From positions 1-56,698 of the forward strand of contig JANXVE010000080.1 of assembly GCA_025351825.1 (NCBI GenBank): 56,698 bases of DNA, written 5' to 3'. Position 1 is the first letter of the stretch. The number at the start of each line of letters is the position of its first letter. The notes beneath the pieces were generated by a model. The model searched no databases, was not told the DNA's origin, and was given only the letters and a program-made list of their open reading frames with translations. This document shows positions 27,185 through 34,807 of this stretch, piece after piece. The position numbers and the translations under genes are program-made. Source of the DNA: Chamaesiphon sp. 341R_metabat_111 (GTDB lineage: Bacteria > Cyanobacteriota > Cyanobacteriia > Cyanobacteriales > Chamaesiphonaceae).

Positions 27185-27676
27185 GTGAGACTAGTTGCGA
27201 TCGATTTTGAGACAGCCAACCGCGATCCAAACAGTGCCTGCGCCCTGGGCATCGTGCAGATCGAGGATCGAACCATCATCCACGAAGAAATCTTCCTCAT
27301 TCGTCCCCCATCCTACCGTTTTGAATTTACCAAAATTCACGGCATCATGTGGTCGGATGTCGCTCAAGCCCCAACCTTCAAGCAAATCTGGCCCCAAATT
27401 TCCACCAGGATCGAACGTGCTGATGCCCTAGTCGCTCACAATGCCAGTTTCGACAGGCGTGTACTCTATGCCTGTTGTGACTTCTATCATATTCCCCCAC
27501 CCAAACAGAAGTTCATCTGCACCGTCGCCCTTGCCCGCGAACGCTGGAATCTCTATCCCACTAAACTTCCCGATGTTTGCCGTCATCTCAACATCGAGCT
27601 AGATCATCATCAAGCTCTCTCTGATGCCCGCGCTTGTGCCGAGATTGTGATTGCAGCGGAGCTTGTGAGTTTGTAA
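27185..27676 (+). CDS. DEDDh-type 3'-5' exonuclease (DnaQ-like)
   Basis: A 163-residue exonuclease domain. The acidic pair is in LVAIDFETANRDP, the middle motif is LVAHNASFDRRVL, and the final H-x4-D is HHQALSDARACAE. Stand-alone domains of this size trim DNA or RNA ends in repair or RNA turnover; the partner is unknown. It starts with GTG 27185; no ATG fits. Confidence 0.88.
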   Translation: MRLVAIDFETANRDPNSACALGIVQIEDRTIIHEEIFLIRPPSYRFEFTKIHGIMWSDVAQAPTFKQIWPQISTRIERADALVAHNASFDRRVLYACCDFYHIPPPKQKFICTVALARERWNLYPTKLPDVCRHLNIELDHHQALSDARACAEIVIAAELVSL

Positions 27677-27710
27677 TGATTGAACCAAGGGGGAGGCAAT
27701 CCCCCAACAG

Positions 27711-29006
27711 CTAGATACTCAGACGTTGATAGATCTCATCGAGGTGCTTGAGATGTTGAGTAGGATCGAAACAGTGCTCGATCTCCGCTGGAGTCAGATG
27801 TTCAGTCACGCGGGGGTCGCTGGCGGTTAGTTTGTGGAAGTCTCCACCTGGGACATTCCAGACGGCCATCGCGTTGGATTGGACGATCGAGTATGCTGTT
27901 TCTCGATCGAGTCCTTTACCCACCAATGCTAGCAATACACCCTGGCTGAAAACCACACCACCATAGCAGTTGAGGTTCCGTGCCATGTTTTCGGGATAGA
28001 TCAGCAGATTTTTGATCAGATTGGTGGTTTCGACCAGCATGAAATGGGTGATGATGCAGGAGTCGGGCATACACACCCGCTCGACTGAGCTATGGGAAAT
28101 GTCCCGTTCGTGCCAGAGGGCAACGTTTTCGAGAGCGGCAATGGCGTTACCGCGCAAGATCCGCGCCATACCAGTTAAACGTTCGGAGCGAATTGGATTG
28201 CGCTTGTGGGGCATGGCGGAGGAGCCTTTCTGTCCCTTGGAGAAGAATTCTTCTACTTCTAAGACATCAGTTTTCTGAAGGTTGCGGATCTCGACCGCAA
28301 ATCGCTCCATACTGGCACCAATTAGGGCGAGGACTTGGGCGAATTCGGCGTGAATGTCACGGGAGATCACTTGGGTCGAAGCTGTGTCTGGAGTCAAGCC
28401 TAGCTTCTGACAAGCGATCGCCTCTGCCCGTGGTTCGATATTTGCGTAGGTACCGACAGCACCCGAAATTTTCCCCACTGCAATAGTCTGACGCACTCGC
28501 ACCAATCGATCGCGGTTCCGCAGCATTTCAGCTAGCCAACCAGCGAGTTTGAAGCCAAAAGTAATCGGCTCGGCATGAATCCCGTGGGAACGCCCGATCA
28601 TCACCGTATTGCGGTGCTTTTGAGCTTGATACCGAATCGCTTGAATTGTTTCTTCCAAGCGGGTGAGCAACACATCGACACTTGCCACCATTTGGAGAGC
28701 CAGCGCAGTGTCCAACACATCCGAGCTAGTCATGCCAAGGTGAATATACCGCCCAGCCGCACCAACGTACTCATTTACATTGGTCAGAAATGCAATCACA
28801 TCGTGACGGACTTCAGCCTCGATCTCTAAAATCCGATCGACATCAAATTTAGCTTTTGCCTTAATCTCATCAACGGCTGCTTGGGGAATATGTCCCAGTT
28901 CCGCCTGGGCTTCACAGACGGCAATTTCTACTTGCAGCCAAGTCTGAAACTTATAGGTATCCGTCCAAATTTCGCCCATTTCAGGCAGAGTATAGCGTTC
29001 GATCAC
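27711..29006 (-). CDS. purB: adenylosuccinate lyase
   Basis: A 431-residue enzyme for two steps of purine synthesis, cleaving SAICAR and adenylosuccinate. It has the fumarase-superfamily signature SSAMPHKRNPIRSE, plus TSSDVLDTALALQM and SHGIHAEPITFG. I chose GTG 29006 (VIERYTLPEMGEIW) because family members begin at this point. An alternative TTG at 29027 would be only about 8 bases from the -10 box, too close for a leader. Confidence 0.94.
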   Translation of the reverse strand: MIERYTLPEMGEIWTDTYKFQTWLQVEIAVCEAQAELGHIPQAAVDEIKAKAKFDVDRILEIEAEVRHDVIAFLTNVNEYVGAAGRYIHLGMTSSDVLDTALALQMVASVDVLLTRLEETIQAIRYQAQKHRNTVMIGRSHGIHAEPITFGFKLAGWLAEMLRNRDRLVRVRQTIAVGKISGAVGTYANIEPRAEAIACQKLGLTPDTASTQVISRDIHAEFAQVLALIGASMERFAVEIRNLQKTDVLEVEEFFSKGQKGSSAMPHKRNPIRSERLTGMARILRGNAIAALENVALWHERDISHSSVERVCMPDSCIITHFMLVETTNLIKNLLIYPENMARNLNCYGGVVFSQGVLLALVGKGLDRETAYSIVQSNAMAVWNVPGGDFHKLTASDPRVTEHLTPAEIEHCFDPTQHLKHLDEIYQRLSI

Positions 29007-29034
29007 GAGTCCGTCACTTGAATACAACTACTTT

Positions 29035-29043
29035 ATTGTATCA
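29035..29043 (-). promoter_or_regulatory. extended -10 promoter of purB
   Basis: On the minus strand the sequence reads TGATACAAT, an extended -10 (TGn + TACAAT). Transcription would then start near 29028, about 22 bases before the GTG start. No -35 is recognisable in the G-rich DNA upstream, which fits an extended -10 promoter. Confidence 0.4.
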
Positions 29044-29044
29044 G

Positions 29045-29103
29045 GGCGGGGGGCATGGGAGCACGGGGGCGCGGGAGCACGGGGGCGAGGGGGCATGGGA
29101 GCG
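29045..29103. repeat. G-rich low-complexity repeat (GGGAGCACGGGGGC)
   Basis: Tandem variants of GGGCATGGGAGCACGG / GGGAGCACGGGGGC. A related block (GGGAGCGTGGGAGC and CCCCGTGCCCCCGTGCC) lies at 19205-19290, over the presumed leader of the putative BMC-like gene. Confidence 0.7.
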
Positions 29104-29169
29104 ATGGTAGATTTACTATTCACTATTCACCGAAACATTGGCAATGTTGTTTTAACCTAAGAGCTAAGA

Positions 29170-29607
29170 TTACTTGCCCCGATTCATTTTCCGGCGGCGT
29201 ACCTTAGCTGCGACTGTAGCTCGATCGACTGGAAAACCCGCAACCGAAATTTCTTGATATTGCCGCTCTGCTTCTAATTTCTTTAGCTCAGTGTAGTCAA
29301 CCCACACGATGCAGTTCACTGGACAAGTGTCGATCGCTTCTTGGATCGTATCTTCGAGATCGCCATCTTGACGAGCTACTCGCGCTCTGCCATGATCTGG
29401 CTCGATAAAAAATGTATTCCGCGCAGTGTGAGCGCAATGAAGACAACCGATACAGGTCATCTCATCGACATATACGCCCTTTTGTCGCCATACCCCACCT
29501 AGTTCTGGCTCGAATCCAGAGCGATCTTCCGCGTCTCGCAAGAAGCCGCCCAGTTCTGGCTCAAATCCAGATTGGTTAGAATCTATTGGTGGGGTGAAAT
29601 CACTCAC
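29170..29607 (-). CDS. 4Fe-4S ferredoxin-like protein
   Basis: A 145-residue protein. Cys52-x2-Cys55-x2-Cys58 (CIGCLHC) and Cys95-Pro (CPVNC) supply one [4Fe-4S] cluster; the usual second set of cysteines is absent. This is a conserved cyanobacterial/plastid ferredoxin type of unclear partner. The N-terminus contains the 9-residue unit SGFEPELGG twice (13-21 and 30-38), the product of a 51-base duplication. It lies 3 bases downstream of ycf35 in the same operon. Confidence 0.85.
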   Translation of the reverse strand: MSDFTPPIDSNQSGFEPELGGFLRDAEDRSGFEPELGGVWRQKGVYVDEMTCIGCLHCAHTARNTFFIEPDHGRARVARQDGDLEDTIQEAIDTCPVNCIVWVDYTELKKLEAERQYQEISVAGFPVDRATVAAKVRRRKMNRGK

Positions 29608-29610
29608 GAT

Positions 29611-30000
29611 TTAGGCACTCCAGCGTTGAACAACGAGCTTGATTGAACCATCTTGTCGATTGTGTTCCTCGGCTACTTGGAAGCCTTGCTTAGTTGCTTC
29701 AGTGACAACGGTATGATAAGCATAGCGTTGAGTGACTTGACTGAGGAACCGATCGACCGACCAATTTTGCTCCCAGAATTGAAGATCGGTGACTAGTTCA
29801 TACTCATTATTGACATTGAGACTAAAGCCAATATCATAGCCATTTGCCTGTTCGATCGTCACTGCTGCTGTACGAGTATCACCCTGATAGCCGCGCACTG
29901 GTTGAGGGCCAGCTTTCCAGTCGATGCCTAGATCTGTTAATGCCGCAGTGAGGGATTCAACGTTGCGGATTTTAGTTTTGATATTGCTAAAGTGTGACAT
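29611..30000 (-). CDS. ycf35: Ycf35 family protein (DUF1257)
   Basis: A 129-residue protein matching the plastid-encoded Ycf35/DUF1257 family: MSHFSNIKTKIRNVESLTAA at the start, YDIGFSLNVNNEYELVTDLQ and FWEQNWSVDRFLSQVTQRYA in the middle. The function is unknown, but it is conserved in cyanobacteria and red algal plastids. Its neighbours, a DUF2997 protein and a one-cluster ferredoxin, form a recurring trio. Confidence 0.93.
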   Translation of the reverse strand: MSHFSNIKTKIRNVESLTAALTDLGIDWKAGPQPVRGYQGDTRTAAVTIEQANGYDIGFSLNVNNEYELVTDLQFWEQNWSVDRFLSQVTQRYAYHTVVTEATKQGFQVAEEHNRQDGSIKLVVQRWSA

Positions 30001-30007
30001 GTGGGTT

Positions 30008-30053
30008 AGTTGATAGTTGATAGTTGATAGTTGATAGTTGATAGTTGATAGTT
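30008..30053. repeat. heptanucleotide STRR (TGATAGT)n
   Basis: About six to seven tandem copies of TGATAGT upstream of ycf35, between it and the DUF2997 gene. A shorter run of the same sequence is at 55350-55380. Confidence 0.85.
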
Positions 30054-30117
30054 AACCTATAAACTGCGTTAATAACCATCGATCGAAACATGATTAGCTC
30101 GCGCCTACATGTCCCAG

Positions 30118-30324
30118 TTACCAGGTAGCTTGGGTGGTGGCAGTGGCGGTTAGTTCGATATTTTGGGCGAAATATTCGGCTGTTTGGGTTTGGCTGACTA
30201 CATCACCTAGTTGGGATTCGATCGCTGCTGTGACTACGGTACAAGGTTGACCCACTACCCCAGTGACTTTTTCCTGTACTCGTCCATCTGGATGGATGAT
30301 AAACTCGATTGTCTCCATGCTCAT
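30118..30324 (-). CDS. DUF2997 family protein
   Basis: A 68-residue protein. METIEFIIHPDGRVQEKVTG and CTVVTAAIESQLGDV fit the small DUF2997 family, usually encoded next to ycf35. The function is unknown. It is probably the first gene of the DUF2997-ycf35-ferredoxin operon, separated from ycf35 by the tandem repeat. Confidence 0.8.
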   Translation of the reverse strand: MSMETIEFIIHPDGRVQEKVTGVVGQPCTVVTAAIESQLGDVVSQTQTAEYFAQNIELTATATTQATW

Positions 30325-30559
30325 TGATTCGGTAAGTCTCCTGGCTTGATAGTCGATCGATAATTTAATCTTGATGATTTACCTACTCAGACGGATTACC
30401 ATTTGAAGCCAGTAGTCAACAATTTATCAAAACCTTGTAAAAGTTATTATTTAATAGAGCCGTTATCTGCATTATAGGCAAGTTTTACTCAACTGAGAAG
30501 CTGCATCAAGTTTCGTAAACTTCAATTTCTATTCTTTCAGGACTATAAATTGGCCGTAG

Positions 30560-31690
30560 CTATTCAGACCAAATTGCCTCTACCTGTCTAGCCAATGCTT
30601 CGGCTTGTTGTCGAGAATTTTGGGGTGTTTTGTTTGGATCGATTCCGACCAAAACTGTGACGTGTCCCAGTTTGCGACCAATTCGAGACTGCTTGCCATA
30701 CCAATGAACAAAGGCATTTGGGATTGCCGAAATTGCTTGACGTTTGAGCAAATAGTCGTCTTGGCTATCTTCATAACCCAATAAATTGACCATTACCGCC
30801 CCACCACAAGTAAGCTCAGTACTTCCCAGCGGTAAGCCAGCCACAGCCCTGATTAGTTGGCTAAATTGGGATGTAGCACAAGCTTCAATGGTCAGATGTC
30901 CAGAATTGTGCGTACGGGGGGCGATCTCGTTCACCAATACCCGTCCATCGCAAGTCGCAAACAGTTCGATCCCGAATACCCCGACCGCGTCTAGACTAAT
31001 CAGTAATTTAGATGCGATCGATCGACAGATTTCGATCGTTTGCTCTGATAAATCATCGAGGGTAAATACCCGCCGACACACTTGTTCCTGTTGTTGAGTT
31101 TCTAGGATGGGGTAAGTAACAACCTCACCACTGGCACCTCTAGCGGCGATGACGGCTAGCTCTCGATCGAATTTAACAAATTCTTCAACTAGAAATGGCG
31201 TGTCTGGATAGCGATGATAGAGGTCTGCTAGAACAGATTTAGCTTCGATCATAAATGTCCCCTGTCCGTCATAACCATTGCGTCTGGCTTTGACAACAAC
31301 TGGAAACTCAAATCCTGGGGGTAATTCTGGCTGGGCTAGTGCCGCAAACTTGGGTACGGGCAAGCCTAAATCTCGCAGGTAACAGCGTTGGGTATATTTA
31401 TCCAGTAGCGGAGCTAAAGCCGCTAGAGGCGGTAGAAATACTGCATCGAGTTTTCCTAACCCATCTAAGTCAACAAACTCATTTTCAAACGTAATTACGT
31501 CGCATTTAGTCGCCAAAAGCTTTGTGGCGGCAACATCATCAACCGCCGCAAATACTACCTCTTCTGCCAAACTAACAGCAACATCTGTCGCATCAGGAGT
31601 TTGGATTACTACTTTTATCCCCAATTCCTGGGCGGCACTAGCCATCATCCAAGCTAGTTGCCCGCCGCCAATTACACCAATTCGTTTCAT
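30560..31690 (-). CDS. purK: 5-(carboxyamino)imidazole ribonucleotide synthase
   Basis: A 376-residue ATP-grasp enzyme of purine synthesis that makes N5-CAIR from AIR, bicarbonate and ATP. IGVIGGGQLAWMMASAAQEL starts the N-terminal domain. FPVVVKARRNGYDGQGTF is the ATP-grasp lid, and VNEIAPRTHNSGHLTIEAC is the PurK signature. The start is ATG 31690. Confidence 0.95.
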   Translation of the reverse strand: MKRIGVIGGGQLAWMMASAAQELGIKVVIQTPDATDVAVSLAEEVVFAAVDDVAATKLLATKCDVITFENEFVDLDGLGKLDAVFLPPLAALAPLLDKYTQRCYLRDLGLPVPKFAALAQPELPPGFEFPVVVKARRNGYDGQGTFMIEAKSVLADLYHRYPDTPFLVEEFVKFDRELAVIAARGASGEVVTYPILETQQQEQVCRRVFTLDDLSEQTIEICRSIASKLLISLDAVGVFGIELFATCDGRVLVNEIAPRTHNSGHLTIEACATSQFSQLIRAVAGLPLGSTELTCGGAVMVNLLGYEDSQDDYLLKRQAISAIPNAFVHWYGKQSRIGRKLGHVTVLVGIDPNKTPQNSRQQAEALARQVEAIWSE

Positions 31691-31713
31691 TTCGACCCCG
31701 ATCTAACTCAATC

Positions 31714-32211
31714 TTATTTACAGGCGAGGGAATCGCGGGTGGCGATACCAGTTTTGGGATTTACACCAGTCGCGATTTTGCAGAGTTCCTTCTGCTGGAG
31801 TTTGCCCAAGATGGCATCGGTAAAGTCAGCTCCAGCAATATTGGTATCGGTAAATGTCGCTCTTAACATCATTGCTTCAAAGAAAACAGCATCACTGAGA
31901 TCCGCATTCACAAATCGGACTTGATCTAGTAAACCTTGAGTGAGGTTTGCACCGTGGAGATTGGTGTAGTTTAGGGTCGAAGAACTAATTACTACTCCCG
32001 TGAGATCTGCCCCAGTGAAATTAGTCTTGTCCATCTTGGCGGTAGTAAATACGGCTGTCTGGAGGTTCTTGCCTGAAAAATCTTGCCCGTTGATATTGGC
32101 ATTGTCGTAGGAGAGCATGGGCTTGTACTGAGACGTTCCCCCTGCGGCGATCGCTTGGCCAGGAAAGAAGATTAAGATTGAAGCGAAGAATAAGGCGATA
32201 ATAGTAGGCAT
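31714..32211 (-). CDS. exported pentapeptide repeat protein (probably thylakoid lumen/periplasm)
   Basis: A signal peptide MPTIIALFFASILIFFPGQA (cleavage near AIAAG) precedes about 110 residues of pentapeptide repeats (DFSGKNLQTAVF, ADLTGVVISSSTLNYTNLHG). A C-terminal pair of Cys residues (ELCKI and LACK) may form a disulfide, as in lumenal pentapeptide proteins. I chose ATG 32211, which has GGAAA five bases upstream; an earlier start would place a polar stretch before the signal peptide. The role is unknown. Confidence 0.82.
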   Translation of the reverse strand: MPTIIALFFASILIFFPGQAIAAGGTSQYKPMLSYDNANINGQDFSGKNLQTAVFTTAKMDKTNFTGADLTGVVISSSTLNYTNLHGANLTQGLLDQVRFVNADLSDAVFFEAMMLRATFTDTNIAGADFTDAILGKLQQKELCKIATGVNPKTGIATRDSLACK

Positions 32212-32359
32212 ATTTTCCAGTGAACAGTTGTGCTGCGACCGCAAGATGGTGAAGATCGAACTCAGGCAAGTTAATTCTTAGTCTGAATTTTTACATTCCT
32301 TAACATGCTCAGTTTATCGCAAAAGCATGACCAGCGATCTAGCCCCGACAGTAAAGTCG

Positions 32360-32415
32360 ATTACCTCTCTGCGTAGGCAGACGCTCCGCGAACGGCGCAG
32401 CTATCGTAAAGCTAA
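32360..32415. repeat. palindromic cyanobacterial repeat fragment
   Basis: The sequence around TGCGTAGGCAGACGCTCCGC and GAACGGCGCAGCTATCG is of the palindromic type common in cyanobacterial intergenic DNA. It lies in the leader of the small hypothetical gene at 32473. Confidence 0.5.
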
Positions 32416-32472
32416 CGCCCTGGTACCCCTAACGGTCGAGGTACAATCGAGCAAGTACGCTGTTCTACCTTC

Positions 32473-32757
32473 ATGTCCGATTCCGTTCAACAAGAAGCTT
32501 TTCAAATTTTGGATAGCCTTGCTTTCACAGCTTTGGAGCAATCCCAACATCTCACTCCAGAATCGATCGAACGAATTGTCAATTCCTTACCTGACTTCAT
32601 CAAAGTCGCCCTAATCGAAAAGTCTACCGAACTAGAATGCCCGCTTGAAGCGACAATTGAAATGGTAATTTCCAGTTTTTTAGATGAAGAATCATTAAGC
32701 TTTGAGGATTGCTTGCTGGCAAAACGTCTCAAAGATTCTGGAGCCAATCATCAATAG
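32473..32757 (+). CDS. hypothetical protein, 94 aa
   Basis: A small helical acidic protein (SDSVQQEAFQILDSLAFTAL and LLAKRLKDSG). I do not recognise the family. It is followed 6 bases later by the holin-like gene, so the two are probably one transcript. Base composition and codon use are like the neighbours, and the frame has a sound ATG, so I regard it as real. Confidence 0.6.
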   Translation: MSDSVQQEAFQILDSLAFTALEQSQHLTPESIERIVNSLPDFIKVALIEKSTELECPLEATIEMVISSFLDEESLSFEDCLLAKRLKDSGANHQ

Positions 32758-32763
32758 ATTACT

Positions 32764-33117
32764 ATGGTCAAATTACTGATTAACTGGATTCTAAATGCGA
32801 TCGCCTTCCTGATTACGCAGCGGATTATCGACCATTATTTACCTGGGCAGTTTCATCTCAGAGATATTACTACCGCACTAGTCGCCGCATTATTACTCGG
32901 TTTAATCAATAGTACCATCCGCCCGATCTTAAAATTACTGACGTTCCCCCTCACCTTGCTGACATTGGGGTTATCATCCCTACTAATAAATGCTCTGTGT
33001 CTGGGATTTGTGGCGATGCAAGTACCTGGATTTCACATCAATGGCATCATCCCCACCATCGCAGGTTCGATCGTGCTGTCGATCGTCTCAACTATTATCC
33101 ACTGGTTCCACAAGTAG
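32764..33117 (+). CDS. phage holin family 4-like small membrane protein
   Basis: A 117-residue protein with four predicted transmembrane helices (INWILNAIAFLITQRIIDHY, ALVAALLLGLINSTIRP, LTFPLTLLTLGLSSLLINAL, TIAGSIVLSIVSTIIHW). The motif GLINSTIRPILKLLTFPLTL is typical of the Phage_holin_4 superfamily, widespread as a chromosomal gene in cyanobacteria. There is no prophage around it, so a general membrane role is more likely than lysis. Confidence 0.85.
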   Translation: MVKLLINWILNAIAFLITQRIIDHYLPGQFHLRDITTALVAALLLGLINSTIRPILKLLTFPLTLLTLGLSSLLINALCLGFVAMQVPGFHINGIIPTIAGSIVLSIVSTIIHWFHK

Positions 33118-33246
33118 CAAGTTTGCCCCGATTGTAAAGTAGCTATTGGGTAATTGGGTCAATTCTACTAAAATTACTAGATAGTCTCGATCGCCTGTAA
33201 GTCCGACACTACTTAAAATTTTAGCTTTAACAGTTGGGAGAAAAAA

Positions 33247-34548
33247 TTGGTTTCTACATCTAATTTGAAAACTACAAAGTCAGAAGAAATTTTTGCGGCT
33301 GCTCAGAAACTGATGCCAGGTGGCGTAAACTCGCCAGTTCGGGCGTTTAAATCCGTTGGTGGTCAACCGATTGTATTCGATCGAGTCAAGGATGCCTATA
33401 TCTGGGACGTAGACGGCAATCAGTACATCGACTACGTGGGCAGTTGGGGGCCAGCGATCTGCGGACACGCCAATCCTGAAGTGATTGCGGCTTTACATGC
33501 AGTGCTGGAAAAAGGGACTAGCTTCGGTGCGCCCTGCTATCTGGAAAACGTCCTCGCAGAGATGGTAATTAATGCCGTTCCCAGCGTGGAAATGGTCAGA
33601 TTTGTGAATTCTGGCACGGAAGCTTGTATGGCTGTCCTGAGGCTGATGCGGGCCTTTACCGGACGGGATAAAATTATCAAGTTTGAAGGCTGCTATCACG
33701 GACATGCAGATATGTTCTTGGTGAAGGCTGGTTCTGGGGTGGCTACGCTCGGTTTACCCGATTCCCCAGGCGTGCCCAAATCGACTACGGCGGACACTCT
33801 GACTGCGCCTTATAATGATTTAGAAGCTGTGAAGGCTCTATTTGCCGCAAATCCCGATACGATCTCTGGTGTCATCCTCGAACCTGTCGTTGGCAACGCT
33901 GGTTTCATCGTGCCTGATGCTGGTTTTCTCGAAGGTTTGCGATTGATTACTCAGGAATATGGTGCGCTGCTGGTATTTGATGAAGTAATGACTGGCTTCC
34001 GCATCTCCTACGGTGGCGCACAGCAGCGATTTGGGGTAACTCCCGATCTCACCACGATGGGTAAAGTAATCGGCGGTGGCTTACCTGTAGGTGCCTATGG
34101 TGGACGCAGGGAGATCATGTCAATGGTCGCACCTGCGGGGCCAATGTATCAAGCGGGTACCCTATCGGGAAATCCATTAGCGATGACAGCAGGGATCAAA
34201 ACCCTGGAACTGCTCCAGAAGCCTGGTGCATACGAGTACTTAGACAAAATTACTACCCGTTTGGCTGATGGCTTGGTGCAAATTGCTAAAGAAACCGGAC
34301 ACGCTGCTTGTGGTGGTAATATCAGTGGGATGTTTGGCTTATTCTTCTGTGAAGGGCCAGTTCACAACTTTGAAGATGCCAAAAAATCTGATGTGACTAA
34401 ATTTGGTCGCTTTCATCGCGGGATGTTGGAGCAGGGGATCTATCTGGCACCATCGCAGTTTGAGGCTGGTTTCACGTCTTTAGCACATACAGATGCCGAT
34501 ATCGATCGAACTCTAGCAGCAGCTCGGACTGTCATGTCCCAAATGTAG
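33247..34548 (+). CDS. hemL: glutamate-1-semialdehyde 2,1-aminomutase
   Basis: A 433-residue PLP enzyme making 5-aminolevulinate, the first committed precursor of chlorophyll, heme and bilins. [56 protein letters not shown] and the PLP-lysine region [18 protein letters not shown] are all present. It starts with TTG 33247, supported by GGGAGA about 7 bases upstream. Confidence 0.96.
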   Translation: MVSTSNLKTTKSEEIFAAAQKLMPGGVNSPVRAFKSVGGQPIVFDRVKDAYIWDVDGNQYIDYVGSWGPAICGHANPEVIAALHAVLEKGTSFGAPCYLENVLAEMVINAVPSVEMVRFVNSGTEACMAVLRLMRAFTGRDKIIKFEGCYHGHADMFLVKAGSGVATLGLPDSPGVPKSTTADTLTAPYNDLEAVKALFAANPDTISGVILEPVVGNAGFIVPDAGFLEGLRLITQEYGALLVFDEVMTGFRISYGGAQQRFGVTPDLTTMGKVIGGGLPVGAYGGRREIMSMVAPAGPMYQAGTLSGNPLAMTAGIKTLELLQKPGAYEYLDKITTRLADGLVQIAKETGHAACGGNISGMFGLFFCEGPVHNFEDAKKSDVTKFGRFHRGMLEQGIYLAPSQFEAGFTSLAHTDADIDRTLAAARTVMSQM

Positions 34549-34608
34549 CGTTTTAGTAGCTAAGTGTAAATGCTTAGTTACTGGAAATTGAACAGCATAA
34601 TGGCGGAA

Positions 34609-34632
34609 AGTACGCTCTATATAGTGCGTACT
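34609..34632. other. hairpin downstream of hemL
   Basis: AGTACGC / GCGTACT arms (7 bp) around a TCTATATAGT loop, about 60 bases after the hemL stop. A second, imperfect hairpin (TAGCTAAG/CTTAGTTA) lies at about 34557-34580. Neither has a T-run; they may protect the 3' end or terminate weakly. Confidence 0.4.
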
Positions 34633-34807
34633 GGGTCTAATGATGTCTGGCTACCTAGAGATTTCCTCTATCATAATAAGTGTTGCCGATCGCACAGCGT
34701 TTTCAGCCGAGAATCGATCTCGATGAGTCTAGCTTAAATCGGTGACACTTATTCACCGGAACTTTCTTGCCACAACCTTGTCTGGTAAACAAGCATATTA
34801 AATTAAC

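Noticed and set aside
32764-33117. Prophage, suggested by the holin-like protein
   Set aside because: No other phage genes, integrase or attachment repeats nearby; this holin-like family is a common chromosomal gene in cyanobacteria.
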